DNA of 64,000 bases from Physcomitrium patens (GCF_000002425.4 NC_037260.1:16338563-16402562); one strand, 5' to 3'; positions 37,446 through 49,767 are shown, counted from the stretch's first letter. Made by a program: numbers and translations. Notes: a model not told the origin generated them from the sequence alone.

Positions 37446-38948
37446 GCAAGATACGAGAGGGACGATAAAATAGTTGAAGACATTGATGACGTCGGATTGA
37501 AATTTTATTCAATATCAAATCTCAACAGAGAAGACAAGCTATTTCTTAAAGAATCTTATGAAGGAGAATTATTGGATATTGGTCATTACTTGAATACCTT
37601 GACTAAGCAAGGGAATTGGTCTATAGAAAAATTCAAATAAATAAGAAAAAAAGCATATGGATTTTTGCTTCGAGATGGATTCTTATGGAAGAGACCGAAG
37701 AAAGGAATTGAGATGCCACAACGAGTGATAGGTAAAAAAGAAGAAAAACTAAAATTATTAAAGGAGTTTTATGATAGTTTATGAGCAGAGCATAGAGGAA
37801 TCTGGGCTACTTTTGCTAAACTCAAGGAACGATATTGGTGGAAAAATATGTATCGAGATGTGCTCTCATTTGTAGAGTCATGTGAAATCTGTCAATCGTA
37901 TTCTAATATCCGACATCGAGATGGTCTTCGTTCTACGTATCCTCTAGCTATTCATTTTAAATAGGATGTTGATTTGGTTATTATGCCAATTGGGTTATGG
38001 CAGATGAGATATTTGGTCTTAGCTCGTGAAGATTTACCAAATCAAGTAGAAGGAAGAGTATTGAGGACAAAATCTACAGAGGGGATTTGTAAGTTTTTGC
38101 TTGAAGATGTCATTTGCCGCTACGGATGCATAGGAAATATCACTGCAGATTGTGGAGAATTAAATGCACAAGAAGCTTGTAAGTTCTTTGAAAGTTATGG
38201 AGTTAAACTATCACTGACTACTGCTTATAATCCGGAAGGGAATGCAAAAAGCGAACGCGGTCACCCGCCGATTGTGAAAGAATTGGTTAAAGCTTGTAAT
38301 GGGAAAGTTAGAGAGTGGCCACGGCTATTGTCATTTGCATTATGGGCTGATCGAACAACACATAGTTTGATGACAGGATATATGCCAGTAGAACTTATGA
38401 CAGGTCGAAAACCAATTATGTCGATTGAAAAAAAAGTACTTACTTGGAGTATACTACCATAGGAAGATGGATTGATAAGAGAAGAACTTTTGGCTATTAG
38501 GATTCGACAATTGGAGCAAAGATCAGAAGATGTGCAAATAACATTGAAAAGGTTAAAAAGAGCAAGGTTACAAAACAAGGCGTGATTCGATAAGCAACAT
38601 CGATTGAGACCTAAAGAAATTGAAGGAGGTGATTGGGTACTTGTTTATGATAGTAGTCTGGATAACCAATATAGCACTTTACGAAAGTTTTCAAAATATT
38701 GGTTTGGACCATATGTAGTAACAACTGTTCATGATAATGCGACTTACTCATTACGGGAGTTAGATGGTACAAAATTGAAAATACCAATTGCACGGAAGCG
38801 AGTAAAAATATTTAAACGAAGACATGCAGAGATGAATATGGAAGATCTTAATAAAGGTATAGAGACTCCGCAGCAAAAAGATGAAAGTGATTTGGGTAAT
38901 GAAGGTGACGAAGACGAACTAGACAAAGACGTAGAGAATACATTATAA
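37446..38948 (+). pseudogene. Element A integrase
   Basis: An HHCC-like zinc part is visible at 37780-37900 (HRGIWATFAKLKERYWWKNM, then C-E-I-C). The core follows at about 37965-38460: DVDLVIMPIG.., ITADCGELNAQ and NPEGNAKSERGH, supplying D, D and E. The C-terminal module at 38604-38948 has WFGPYVV and NATYSLRELDG (GPY/F type) and an acidic tail. Stops at 37443 and 38460 break the frame. No chromodomain after the GPY/F module. Confidence 0.82.
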
Positions 38949-38997
38949 ATCAAATAGTAATTGGGTAAATTGGTGCATACTAGAGGATGCACAGGTT

Positions 38998-39010
38998 CAG
39001 AGGAGGTGGA
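38998..39010 (+). promoter_or_regulatory. Polypurine tract of element A
   Basis: CAGAGGAGGTGGA immediately before the 3' LTR; plus-strand priming site. The equivalent in element C is an A/G run next to its 3' LTR. Confidence 0.7.
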
Positions 39011-40229
39011 TGTCATGTTGTAACATGAATATACTGTGAAAATATAAAGAAAGGGGACTTTTATTAATGTTCAGTTATCTCGAATATTGGAAGCAACGAC
39101 CGATTCTAGTGCCAATATTCAGGGGCCAATTCAGACATCCCGTCACAGTCGGTCAGGGCATACTTACCAGTAACGAAATTCTCTCTTCGAGTCCAATAGT
39201 GGAAGTCAACTGAATTGAAAGGACTAAATCGATGACTGAGCAAGCCTGACGTGAAGGACCAATTTGACCCAATTACGGGAACATCTAAGTCTTATTATGG
39301 GCCTCTTAGCCAATCTGACGCGAAGGACCAATTTGACCCAGTTACGGAAACATCCAGGTCTTACTACAGGCCTCTTAGCCAATATGAGACCTGAATTGGT
39401 CGGGTGACTCAATGTGGTTCTGATTACGGAGTTTTCGATTACGTTTCAGGCTGTCTTGTTCTCTGTGCCATTTCAGGGAGTGTTGTTTTCGGAAAAAGTA
39501 CCTTTTAAAAGGCAAAAAATGGAGAAGAAAGCTCTGACGGTGGAGCCATTTCGGATCTAAGACGAAAGATTGAAGAAATTCAGAGGCTAGGGTTTGAAAG
39601 AGGGAAGAATTAGGGTTAAAGGGGAGGATAGGTTAAGAAATGAAAGGGAGAGAATAAAGGTTTTAAGGGTCAGAGAACTAGCTTCATGCTTTGAGGGGGT
39701 GGGGGGGAGGGGGGAGGGAGGAAAAAGACAGAGAATTGGGGTTTTTTTTTCTTCATAGGGTTTTGAGAAGACTGAGGCAATCATTGCTGAAGTCAGTGTG
39801 TACTGGTGAATCGGGGTTTTAATGAAGTGGGTGTGATTACTCTTGACTGTTTTGTGAAATTGAAGTTACATTTGTGATTGAAGGATTAAAAAGGTGTCTA
39901 TAGGATTGAGTATGCGAAGTGAATTTTTGGATTAATCTAACAAGACAGTCAGTGGATACAAAATCGTGAGTATAAAGCAGTATCAAAGATTAGCAGTTTG
40001 GATTGTTTGGGGTTCTTTGTAATGTCTAGAGACCTACGGGCTGGAGAAAAAAGGATTTTGGCGAGCAGTCAAAGGACATCTATATAGATTTACAGTATAT
40101 TCTTACAATTGTTTATATTCCAACAGCAAAAAAAATTGATAGACTGCTTGAATATTAGCGAATCTCTATACTACCTTCTACAGCCAAACGCCCTGTGTGT
40201 TCTCAAGTAGGAAAGCACGTAATACGACA
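39011..40229 (+). repeat. 3' LTR of element A
   Basis: 1219 bp, starting TGTCATGTTGTAAC and ending AATACGACA. Collinear with 31802-33029, including the two 69-bp repeats and the D-like segment. Confidence 0.9.
39694..39719 (+). repeat. G-quadruplex-type motif in the 3' LTR of element A
   Basis: Four G runs of 3-7 nt separated by single T or A bases on the + strand, which fits the canonical G4 pattern. Confidence 0.75.
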
Positions 40230-40407
40230 CCATTGATATTGCTTTTATTCATCAAGATCACTAATTCAAAAATATCATCGACCGAAATAGAACATCCAAT
40301 ATTAGTTGTAAAATACCAACTACCATAATCAAAAGTGATTCTACTCTCAACCCACCTTTATTGAGCAAGCACCACCATAGACATAATCATAGGAAAGATA
40401 TAAGTAG
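40230..40407. other. Short spacer between elements A and D
   Basis: 178 nt without recognisable features. It is all that separates the 3' LTR of A from the 5' LTR of D. Confidence 0.5.
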
Positions 40408-41168
40408 TGTAGAATAGATATTAATTTATTTTTAAAAGATATTGATAAAATATATTAATAGTCCATATAATAGGAAATTCAAGAGGATGGATGAGTGATT
40501 TAGTTATTAAAAGTGATTAATTACAGAATTACAGTTAGAATCTGGAGAATCAGGAAAAAGTATATAGGAGTTGTAGAAGTTAATTAAGGTGCCATCGTTG
40601 TGATAGTGTGAGCCAAGGTAAGCTTGGTGCTACTTCTTTTCTTTTGTTTGTTATTTTCTTTGAATAAGAGGATTGAGAGTTTCTGAATATTGTGCAGTGA
40701 ATTATAGAATGAAAATGTGATTGGTATTATTTGAAAAGAAGAAAGATTGAATGCTGAAATGTGATTGTAATTCAACAGAGAGAATGAGTTTGTGTTTGTG
40801 TGAAACATTGTAATGTGAATGGCAGTTTTGTGTGAAGAATTCAAGTGATTGGAATGAGGGTAATTGTGTGCTGAAAGTTGTGAGGACGCAGTATTACAAT
40901 TGGAGATTATAATGGTGAATATATTGGTGGAAATAGTAATTATTGGTATGACTGAATTGTTGTAAGTAAGAGACCTATAAGGTGAAGGAAGAGATTATAT
41001 TTTCCTTGTGTTCAGATATTGAAAATAGAGACGATATATTTAGGAGGTAATTGATTGTGTGATCCTAACGTGAACGCTTAAGCAACTAGTCATTTCTTGT
41101 ATTCAAATCTCCCTATGCAGGTTTATTCTGAGAGGTTTTTTCTGGAATAAGCAAAAAGAGCAATTACA
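40408..41168 (+). repeat. 5' LTR of element D
   Basis: About 761 bp, from TGTAGAATAGATATTAAT to ..CAATTACA. The start is matched by 63950-64000, the visible beginning of the 3' LTR. A TATA-like string (TATATAGG) lies at 40561. The left end is inferred from where the two copies stop matching. Confidence 0.78.
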
Positions 41169-41171
41169 TTT

Positions 41172-41189
41172 TGGTGCCGCTGTCGGAGA
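41172..41189 (+). promoter_or_regulatory. Primer binding site of element D (tRNA-Asp type)
   Basis: TGGTGCCGCTGTCGGAGA, 3 nt behind the LTR. It resembles the TGGCGCCGTTGCCGGGGA site of plant Athila/Tat elements, 14 of 18 by eye. Confidence 0.75.
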
Positions 41190-41326
41190 GTGATAGTAGC
41201 TTTGAGTGTTAGGAATTAATTACCAAACGTGTGAAAAAATTGGCAATGGAAGACGATTTCAGTAGTGTTTGAAACAAGATTATAGTTAATAAGAACGAGA
41301 GCATTGCATCGAGGAAAATAAATCAG

Positions 41327-41567
41327 TTGAGAAAAAGACAGGGAAGAGCGCAAGGAAAGAACTTGCTTAGAGAGAAGCCAGAACTTAATCTTAAAAGGAA
41401 GCATCAACAGAATTGGATTAAACCATGGTTGCAAGCTTGTCGGCGCATCCGAACATATCAAGAACTGGACAGACTGTTAATTCTGCAAGCGTATGTACAG
41501 TTAGAAAAATTGCCAAGAACACTCGCAAGAAATTTTGTTAACATTCCAGTAGAAATCTTGTGGCCGT
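41327..41567 (+). pseudogene. Element D gag, N-terminal fragment left of element C
   Basis: Open frame ending NIPVEILWPL at the insertion point. Without element C it continues in frame into the sequence at 57670 (LTEREEGVEEFG), which supports the nesting. The N-terminal part is basic. The upstream frame is not continuous with the PBS region. Confidence 0.65.
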
Positions 41568-43402
41568 TGTCGTAATGTGTGAAGTCTTGCTTGAGAATGC
41601 TCCGGGCACATGACTATAGAAGGAAGAATAGAAATTGCGATAACAAAATCCTAAATAGAATACTAACAATGATCTAATTAGACTATAATAATGGTAAACA
41701 AATGTAATCAAATTCAAAACAAGTCAAAGAAATTTCAAACAAACAATAAAATTCTTAAAGAAATATTAGAATGATCAAAAGTTTTACTCAAATATATGTC
41801 AATTCAACCTTAATTTAATTCTAGTTAAAACCCTATTGAATTTCACTCAACTTTAGACCAAACCTAATTAAATCTTAAACCCTAATAATTCCTAAATCCT
41901 AAGTCAAATCCTAAAAAAATCTTAAATTAAACCCTATTCCAAACCCTAAATCCTAAACCAAACCCTAAATCAAACCCTAAACCAAACCCTTATCCAACCC
42001 TAAATTCTAAACCAAACCTTAAATCAAATCCTAACCAAACCCTAAATCAAACCCTAACTAAATCCTAAACCCTAATCCAAACCCTAATCCAAATCCTAAT
42101 CCAATCCTAAACTCTAATCCAAATCCTAAATCAAATCCTAACTCTAATCCAAATTCTAAATCCTAAACCAAACCTTAAATCAAATCCTAATCAAATCCTA
42201 ATCCAAATCCTAATCCAAACCCTAAATCAAACCCTAACCAAATTCTAAATCCTAATCCAAATCCTAATCCAAATCCTAGCCAAACCCTAATCCAAACCCT
42301 AATCCAAACCCTAAACCGAATCCTAGCCAAATCCTAATCCAAATCCTAGTAATTCCTATGATAGATTTAAACCTTCAATATGTAGTGAATAAACCGTTGA
42401 TGTCAATTCAAAATTTATAAACTTCTTAAAAATCAAATTCAAAACAAGCAAAAAAATTTTGAAAAGAATCGGAGTTACCAAATTGACGAAAAGTTCAAAA
42501 ATGTGTTTGGGTGTTAGCCGGCCTCCTTCTCCAATCTTGTTGCCAACCTTCCAGAGCCAATTTCTCTTCTTTGCGTCGTTCGATTGGTTTCAAATTTTTC
42601 ATGGACATAGGAAAACAAGTCTAATATCCTCTTACAGAAGTTTTATTCCAATCCAACTAGTAGATTGCATGAAAACTTAAAAACCCTCACTGGACCTAAA
42701 ATTCTACTTTCAGAGACCTTGACTCACTTAAATCTCAATATCTCTCAGTTCAACCGTTAGATCAAGCTCAAATTCACAACATGTATTCAACACAACTATA
42801 ACCATGAATCCAAAAACATTCACCTGTAGATATGCAACAAAACTCTCGAAATCACTCAAAACAAAAACCCTATTTTATTTCATAAAACCCAAGTCATCCG
42901 AAAAAAAACTCAACTTTGCAAAGCTCTTACAAATTCATATCAACTCCAAATCACCCAAAATCAATGCCCATAGAAACCCTATCCAACCTTCTCTCCAACT
43001 CCACTCTTCAATCTGCCAAAGAGTTCCGGAGTTGTCGTCGAGACTCGGTTTTGTGCCTCAAGGTCTGATTTCGACCCTAGTTCATAACCGGCCCTTTCCG
43101 GGTATCAATATCTAGTTTTTCTAAGTAATTTTTTTTTTTTCTAGAATTTACTCTTAACTTTCTTCTAAAGATTTCTATATCATTTATTTTCCCAATCTAC
43201 TTTTATTTGCCTTACTTATGGTACTACAAAGTAAGTAGAAGTCACCTTTCTAAAAGGCAGCATTGATACCTTTTAATTTTTCTACCCCTTTGGCTATTAA
43301 CTATATTTCTAAGATAATTTGTTCTAATACTTTGAACTAAGATCTCTTAAATTATAATAATCTCCACACTCTTTCACCTATTAATCATGTTACATCACGA
43401 TA
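41568..43402 (-). repeat. 3' LTR of element C (left copy)
   Basis: About 1835 bp, TGTCGTAATGTG..ATCACGATA on the + strand. Collinear with 55820-57669. Contains the telomere-like array 41870-42350. Open frames in it (42459-42680, 42804-43115) recur in the other copy only because the LTRs are copies. Confidence 0.9.
41870..42350. repeat. Telomere-like (CCCTAAA-type) degenerate array, left LTR of C
   Basis: About 480 nt of variants of AAACCCTAAATC / AAATCCTAATCC, including many perfect CCCTAAA or CCCTAATCC words. The plant telomere repeat is CCCTAAA. In the sense direction of element C the G-rich TTTAGGG strand is transcribed. Confidence 0.9.
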
Positions 43403-43404
43403 TC

Positions 43405-43416
43405 CAACCCCCCTTG
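43405..43416 (-). promoter_or_regulatory. Polypurine tract of element C
   Basis: On the reverse strand a purine-rich AAGGGGGGTTGG run lies just before the 3' LTR. Confidence 0.7.
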
Positions 43417-43451
43417 AATCTGTGCATCCTTCAGCATGCTCCAACGATTCT

Positions 43452-44780
43452 TTAATATGTTGATGTAGAATGTTCTTCATTTTGGTACAATTCTTGATCT
43501 TCAATATGCTCTTCTATTCCAATCTCAATACCTTGTATTTGAGTTTGATCTTCATCAAAACAAATGCCTTCATCTCTTTGTTTAAATAACTTGATTTGTT
43601 TGGCTGCTATGGGTACCTTCAATTCTGTACCATTAAGTTCTTGTAATGAATATGTTCCATTGTTGTGTGCCCTTTTGACAATATAAGGTCCAAACCATCT
43701 CTTTGCAAACTTCTTCATAGTGCTATGTTGATTGTCTAAGCTACTATCATGAACTAATATCCAATCACCATCTTCAATAGCCTTGGGTCGTAATCGATGT
43801 TTTTTTATCAAATCTTTCTTTATTCTTTTCCCTTGCTTCTTTCAATTTTTTTATTGCTATTTCAATATTGTTAGATCTTCTTTCTAGTTGCTGAATCTGT
43901 AATGCTAAAAGTTCTTCTCTGTTGAGATTATTCTTCCAAGGTAATACACTCCATGTAGGTACTACATCTTCTATTGGCATTACTGGTTTTTGACCATATA
44001 CTAATTCAGAAGGCATGTAACCTGTTACCGAACTATGAGTTCTACGATCTGCCCATAGTACAAATGGTAGTAGTCTAGGCCATTCATGTGCTTTTTCATT
44101 GCATGCCTTTACTAATGCCTTAACAATAGGTGAATGCCCACACTCACTTTTACCATTACCTTCTGGATTATATACAGTTATTAAAGAAAGCTTAATTCCT
44201 ATCCTATTAAAGAATTCTCGTGCTTCCAATTCACCTCTATCTGCCATAATTTTTCCAATACAACCATAGCGACAAATAACTTCTTCTAATAGAAATCGAC
44301 ATACATCTTTAGTATCCTTTGTTCTTAATCCTCGTCCTTCAACCATATTTGATAAATCTTCTCGTGCAAGTACCAAATACTTCATTTGTCCAAGTGCTAT
44401 AGGCAATGCCACTAAATCCACTACCCATTTGTAATGTAAAGCCAAAGGGTATGTTGGATGTAACCCATCTCGATGTCAAATATTTGAATATACTTGGCAA
44501 GTCTCACAAGATTCTACAAATTTTGCTATGTCTTTGTACATTCCCTTCCACCAATATTTTTCCTTTAACTTAGTAAATGTTGCCCAAATACCTCGATGCC
44601 CTACCCATAAATTTTCATGAAATTCTTTAATAATCTTTCGTTGAACTTCTAAACCACATATTACCCTTTGTGGTACTTCTCCTCTCTTTTTTGGATGCTT
44701 CCATAAATATCTATCATGTAAAAAATATCCATAGGCTTTCTTACGAATTTTCTTAAATTCTTGATCTATCTAATCTTTTT
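43452..44780 (-). pseudogene. Element C integrase
   Basis: The HHCC region lies at about 44780-44450. The core (44445-43774) has KWVVDLVALPIALGQMKYLV (first D), IMADRGELEA (second D) and NPEGNGKSECGH (E). The C-terminal module (43811-43452) has WFGPYIV and GTYSLQELNGTELKVP, GPY/F type, and an acidic tail; no chromodomain. The core and C-terminal frames overlap but differ, so there is at least one frameshift near 43800. All three catalytic acidic residues are visible. Confidence 0.85.
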
Positions 44781-44781
44781 G

Positions 44782-46254
44782 TCATTTTAATGTGCTCAAA
44801 TACTCTCCAACATCTTTCCATTCATTTTCATATAAATCTCTTAAAAATGCTTCTAATGATATATTAAAACATACACCCTTTTCCTTTGATAATGCATTGG
44901 TATAAAATTTTGTACCCACATCATCTTCTAAATCAATCATCTTTTCTTCATCATTATACCTTGATCTCGATAACATATCTGCAATTGAATTTTCTTTCCC
45001 TGTAATATGTTTAAATTCAGGATTCATAGATTTGATATATGCTATCCACCTCAACATAGCAATATCAGGAGTTGAACAACTTGTAATCATGCCTAACAAA
45101 GGTAGACAATCTGTTTCTATAACTACCGATGCTCCAATTAAGTACTCTTTTTTATTTTTCATAGCTATTACTATATCCCATAATTCTCTTTTGATTTGCG
45201 CATATGTCCTTTGTCTAGAATTCAATACCTTTGTTCCAAATCTTACCACATATCTATTTCATTATTCATCATCTTGCCCAATCACCCAACCTATTCTAAT
45301 TGGACTTGCATCAACTGTTAATACCACTAGCCTTCCACCTTCATAATTTATTTTCTTCAAAGTTGGAGATGAAGAAAGAAGTTCTTTCAATTTTTCTATA
45401 GTTTTCCGTTGTTCTTCTTTCCATTGAAATTTTTGATTCTTTCTTAACAACTTAAATAATGGATCTGCTATATGTGCAAAGTGAGGTATCCATATATGAT
45501 AGAAAATACATGCTCCTAAAAATCTTCTCACTTCCATTGTATTTGTATATTCTTTCATCTTTTTAATAATATCAATCTTTTCTATACTTAGCTTACGTCC
45601 ATATGAACCACATATGTGTCCTACCACCAAAATTTCTTTTACTCCAAACATTGATTTTGTCCTTGATAAGGTTAAATGAACTTCTTCCAATCTTTTCAAA
45701 ATCTTCTCACAATCTTCAATATGATCTGCCACAAACTTTCTACATCCCTTTGAATATAAAGTTTCATCCTTTCTTTCTTCTTTACATCCCTTAATAGGTA
45801 CATCATCCAAGAAAGGCATTATTATTCTTGGAATAAAATCTCTTAATACCTTATGCATTCCATTCATCATATGTGCTACAGAATTTGTAGCCCCTTGTGG
45901 TAATGTGCACATTCTAACCAATCCTAACAGTGTCTTCATAGTTGTCAAATCCCTACTTTGTATTGCCAATTGGAATTGATCATAACCTGAATAAAGATCA
46001 CCCATTGAGTAGATAGCTCTTCCAGCAAAACTTCTGCAAATTCATCCACAATTGGACTTGAATCCATATTTCTAATAGTCACTTTATTTACAGGTTGCAT
46101 ATCTTATATAAATCTCATTGTTCCATTTTTTTTTGGCACTGTAAACCATCGATTAGAATAAGGTGCTATAGATGGTTCCAAAATTCCCATTTTAATCTTT
46201 TCATTGAATAAATCTACTAACTTAGATAAATGCGCTCTTGGTATTGGAATTGGT
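44782..46254 (-). pseudogene. Element C reverse transcriptase and RNase H
   Basis: RT (about 46254-45262): DLYSGYDQFQLA, LPQGATNSVAHMM, the catalytic FLDDVPIKGC, VVGHICGSYGRK, VRRFLGACIFY. RNase H (45330-44782): VLTVDASPIRIGWVIGQD, with a stop near 45260, then TYAQIKRELWDIVIAMK and the C-terminal GKENSIADMLSR. The N-terminal RT part is not continuously open. The FLDD variant is shared with element A. Confidence 0.85.
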
Positions 46255-46880
46255 CACAAATTCCATGGTTCATGAGGAATAGTAAAAATAACCATGGGTG
46301 CTATAATATTTGGATCAACACACCCAATTTCATGTGCTTCAAATGCAAAAGCTTTTCCATGACATGAAAGCATATCCCTAAAACATTTTTCTTCACATTT
46401 TGTCAAAAATCCATCACCTCCAACATTTATTCCATCTAATGTAACATCCGTAAATTTATGCCCTATCTTCCTTGAATCTCTTAGATTTGGTTGTGTCGAT
46501 GCTCCACTTATCATTTCTTTACAATCACATGGTAGTGGCAAAGCCATTGGTTTGACCTTCTTTGCTACTGATTTATACTTAGTTTCAACATATACCTCTT
46601 GGCGACTTAAATTTTCTTTAAATCCTTGAATTTCATCATAAAATTCTTTAGAACATACATTAATAACTCTATTCTCTACTTATAACCCACATTGTAATAG
46701 ATAATTTAATTCCCCCATAGTATGTGCAAAACCTACTTCTTCATATGTTCCTGAAATAAATTTATTTTCAACCAATTCTCCATTTTCTTTCAAATTTTTC
46801 TCTATATTTTTAATATAACATCTGTCCTTCTTTTTCATTTTGTCAATAGTCTTAAAATTCAATACACAATCTTGTGTCAT
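46254..46880 (-). pseudogene. Element C linker between protease and RT
   Basis: Open segments at 46880-46680 and 46547-46254. The second (IGHKFTDVTLDGI..EIGCVDPNIIAPMVIF) aligns with the matching part of element A at 35930-36130. Function unknown. Confidence 0.7.
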
Positions 46881-47036
46881 CCTAATAAGTGCGATAGATA
46901 ATAATTCTTTTTTTTAAAATAAGCGAGAGCATTTCTTTTTCTAATCCATTGCAATCCCGTCTTACAATGGTGTGTGGTAAAAATCCTCAAGGTCTTCAAA
47001 TTTCTCATTTGATATTGATTTTTCTCTCAACTTATC

Positions 47037-47420
47037 TCAATTTTTCTCATGATTAGCACAAACAATTAAAAATTGAACTGCTTTCATCCCATCTTGGCTT
47101 CTTATTCTTGCATAAGCTGAACCATCATCCATTACTTTTGTTTCCATTCGTGTGGAAATAATATATGGTTGTCCCAATATAATAGGGTATGTAGACATGT
47201 CTTGCAGAAAGAAATTTTGTTCATGAATAACATCTCCAATTGTCACTTTGATATTTGGACATGCTCCATACAAATTTCCCTTTGAATTATTCGCAGCTCT
47301 TATCATCCATCCATGTTCAGTATCAATAGGCCATTTTCCCTTGTTATATAATTCCTTTGACATCAAATTGATTTCGAAACCATGATCAATTAATGCTACA
47401 ACTGGTTCTTCTAAATTTTC
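47037..47420 (-). pseudogene. Element C aspartic protease domain
   Basis: The part after the active site is open at 47366-47037 (MMSKELYNKGKWPIDTEHGW, then IILGQPYI). The active-site codons lie directly upstream (reverse strand, about 47400-47370) and read DHGFEINL-like, with Gly before a changed residue. Collinear with the protease of element A. Confidence 0.75.
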
Positions 47421-47621
47421 TAATTTTATTAAAGTTTCTGTTGTAGCCCTTGCCCAATGATTTCTAAAATAAGGGCTAGAAGCTTGAATGAAATCTTTTT
47501 TTTCTGCAAACCTTACTCACAAGACATCTCCAAAATTTTGTATTTCATCTTCTTCATCTTCATTTCTTTCCATTGCTCTTGTTCCTTGTGCATTTGATGT
47601 CATAGAGTCTCCTATAGATTG

Positions 47622-49174
47622 TCATTTTCTCTTTATTGTATCAATAATAACTTCAAGCAACTCACGCTTTGCAGTTCCTAGAATTTCACTAATTAAGAAT
47701 TCAACCTTTCTACTTAAAATCCGCTCCTCCAATACCTTCTTCAAATCTATAGCTGCTTCAATATCTAATTGTAATTTATAAGCACGAGCCTTTGCTTTTT
47801 CTTTTCCAATTTCTCTCTCTTTTGTAGAAATGCTCTTCATTGTTTCTTCATGTATAGAATTCTTTTGTTGTCGTACTTTTTCTCCCCTTGTAATTCTTTT
47901 TGAGGGCCCTTCATTATTTTCATCTCTCCTTCGTTTTTCTTCTATTAATGCTTCATATTGACTCCTTGCAATATAAGCATGTACAAATAGTCTATCTATT
48001 GGATCATCCCATCCAGTAATTTGTCGAATGTTATTACCAACACGTTTCAAATCATCTCTAGTAAAATTTTTCCTTTCAACATACCTCATTGCACTTGTTC
48101 ACAAAGAACTAGATTCTACTGGAAACTCAAGGTTTATACTTAAACATCTACTAGGATCTGCTTCCACCCAATATGTTGATGCTTCATTACTTGAGATTTT
48201 CTGCACTTTAAAAGTATCTCCAATAAATAATTTCATTCCTCCTTTATCAAAATTTGTTTCCAATTTTTCTCCATTTTCTTTTGAGTGTATCATACCATCT
48301 TTAAAAAAACAACTCCTTTACGTAATGCCTCTGTAAATTCTTCACATTCCCTCCTCGAGTGATCTATGCTGTCAGACCACATGCATCTATGTACTACACC
48401 CTCTATTGGCCTTGGTCTTTGTTTTGTTGATATTCTTGATGATTGACCTTTCTCTTCAAGTTTTACAAATTTTATTTGCAAATCTCTCATCCCACGTATG
48501 ATTTCATCAAATCCTGTTTCTTCTTTCTTTGATGTAGCCATTGAAGGTTGAATTAAAGATGTCGGATGGATATTAGACACCTTTATCTTAGATGGTTATA
48601 ATGGTCTTTGATCACCCCCCATATCTTTTCTCTTTTCTCTTTTTATCATTGTCCTTACAGCATCCTCTACTCTTTTCCCAATTTATTGTCAATCCTTCAT
48701 CTTCTTCTTTATCTTCAAGCATGAATTCCAACTTCTCTTGCAACTTTCCATGAGCTGCTTGAAGAAAGAGCTCCACCTTACTTGGATCCAATAACTGTCT
48801 TTCTTTCTTTGATAAAGAAGAATATTACTTTTTAAACTCTCTTAATAATTCTATTGCTAGAAGATCCTTCTTTGGCTTTTCAATCCATTCAAAAAAAGAC
48901 CTTTTTGTAACCCTTTCACTATCTTTTAAGAAAAACTCATCCTTCAAAGCTTGAAAAAATTTCTCCCATGAACCTCCAAAGTGTTGATTAAGAAACTTAA
49001 CTTGATTTCTTATCTCTCGTGTAGAGGCTAATTCAAATAATTGAACCATCTCACTTTCTGAAATACGCTTCAATTCCATTTTCTTTACATAACATCCTAA
49101 ATATTTTGTAATATCCTTTCCTTCAAATTGATCGATCTTGTCCATGACCTCTTATAATGCTTTGTTAGCCATAC
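47622..49174 (-). pseudogene. Element C gag, part after the E insertion
   Basis: Open segments at 49145-48825, 48580-48290, 48293-48099 and 48089-47622 on the reverse strand. The first (MDKIDQFEGKDITKYLGCYVKKMELKRIS) aligns with the element A gag; RGMRDLQIKFVKLEE, CMWSDSIDHSRREC and RSQYEALIEEKRR also align. The zinc-knuckle-like second Cys is Ser here. The N-terminal coding part lies on the other side of element E (55660-55565). Interrupted by several stops, inactive. Confidence 0.82.
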
Positions 49175-49735
49175 TGTCATGGCCATAATCATGTAAGCTA
49201 ATAATTACATATAGAAATAGGTAGAAGTAAGTAAAAATAGATAAAAGTAAGTTAATTATATAATATTTAATATAGAAGCTTCCTAGAAACTTCCTAGACG
49301 CTACTTTGACTTCATAGGTGTCTTTAATTGACTTTTTGGATTAGAAACGTGGTCAACAAGTTGGCCATGTGCCACACATGTTGTTAGCTTGAAGATCAAG
49401 CTAACTATGTGGCCCACACGTAGAAAAACTTGCCTTGTAAGTCAAGGCATGTGTCCTACAAAGTCAACACATATTGGAGGTCCTATAGAACGTCGCCACG
49501 TAGTCCCTAGTGAGATAGTATATATAGAGACAAGAGTGAAGGCTTCTTCACTCTTGTCAACTCCTTTCTTGCTTCTAGTCTAGTTTCAAGTGTCTCTAGT
49601 TTTCTTGTCTTTTGGCAATAGCCATTCTAGTTTCTCTTTTCAATATACATACTTATTATTCATATTTTGTTACTTTTCTTTGAGTGAAGGCTTACTTGTC
49701 TGAACTATTTTTTCATCGAGTTCTTGTCCTTGACA
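49175..49735 (+). repeat. 5' LTR of element E
   Basis: 561 bp, TGTCA..TGACA. Relatives in this window: 7189, 25771, 29857 (reverse) and the 3' LTR. Confidence 0.95.
49519..49526 (+). promoter_or_regulatory. Likely TATA box of the E LTR
   Basis: TATATATA followed by GAGACAAGAG. The same block is kept in the 3' LTR (55348-55355) and, less well, in the old copies, as expected for the LTR promoter. Confidence 0.6.
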
Positions 49736-49755
49736 GATTGACAAGAGTGCACTTA

Positions 49756-49767
49756 CAATATCAGAGC
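49756..49767 (+). promoter_or_regulatory. Possible primer binding site of element E (tRNA-iMet type)
   Basis: CAATATCAGAGC resembles the common TGGTATCAGAGC site (last nine bases identical). It lies 20 nt behind the LTR end, which is unusually far, and it lacks the TGG start. The distance is similar in the old copy. Priming by this tRNA is therefore uncertain. Confidence 0.4.

Larger units (their letters stand above)
31802..40229 (+). mobile_element. Element A: degenerate Ty3/gypsy LTR retrotransposon
   Basis: Order: 5' LTR, PBS, gag, protease, RT, RNase H, integrase, PPT, 3' LTR (integrase after RT/RNase H, so Ty3/gypsy). No chromodomain was seen. The LTR ends form an inverted repeat (TGTCGTATT / AATACGACA in the 5' LTR). 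The two LTRs differ by roughly 9% over the first 300 bp by eye, so the insertion is older than C or E. The flanks ACCGT (31797-31801) and ACCAT/CCATT (from 40229) are compatible with a weak 5-bp target duplication. The coding part is broken by several stops. Confidence 0.88.

Noticed and set aside
42459-43115. Open frames of 73 and 103 codons on the + strand, recurring at 56727-57335
   Set aside because: They lie in the two LTR copies of element C and recur only because the LTRs are copies; the second is frameshifted between them, and both are antisense to the element.
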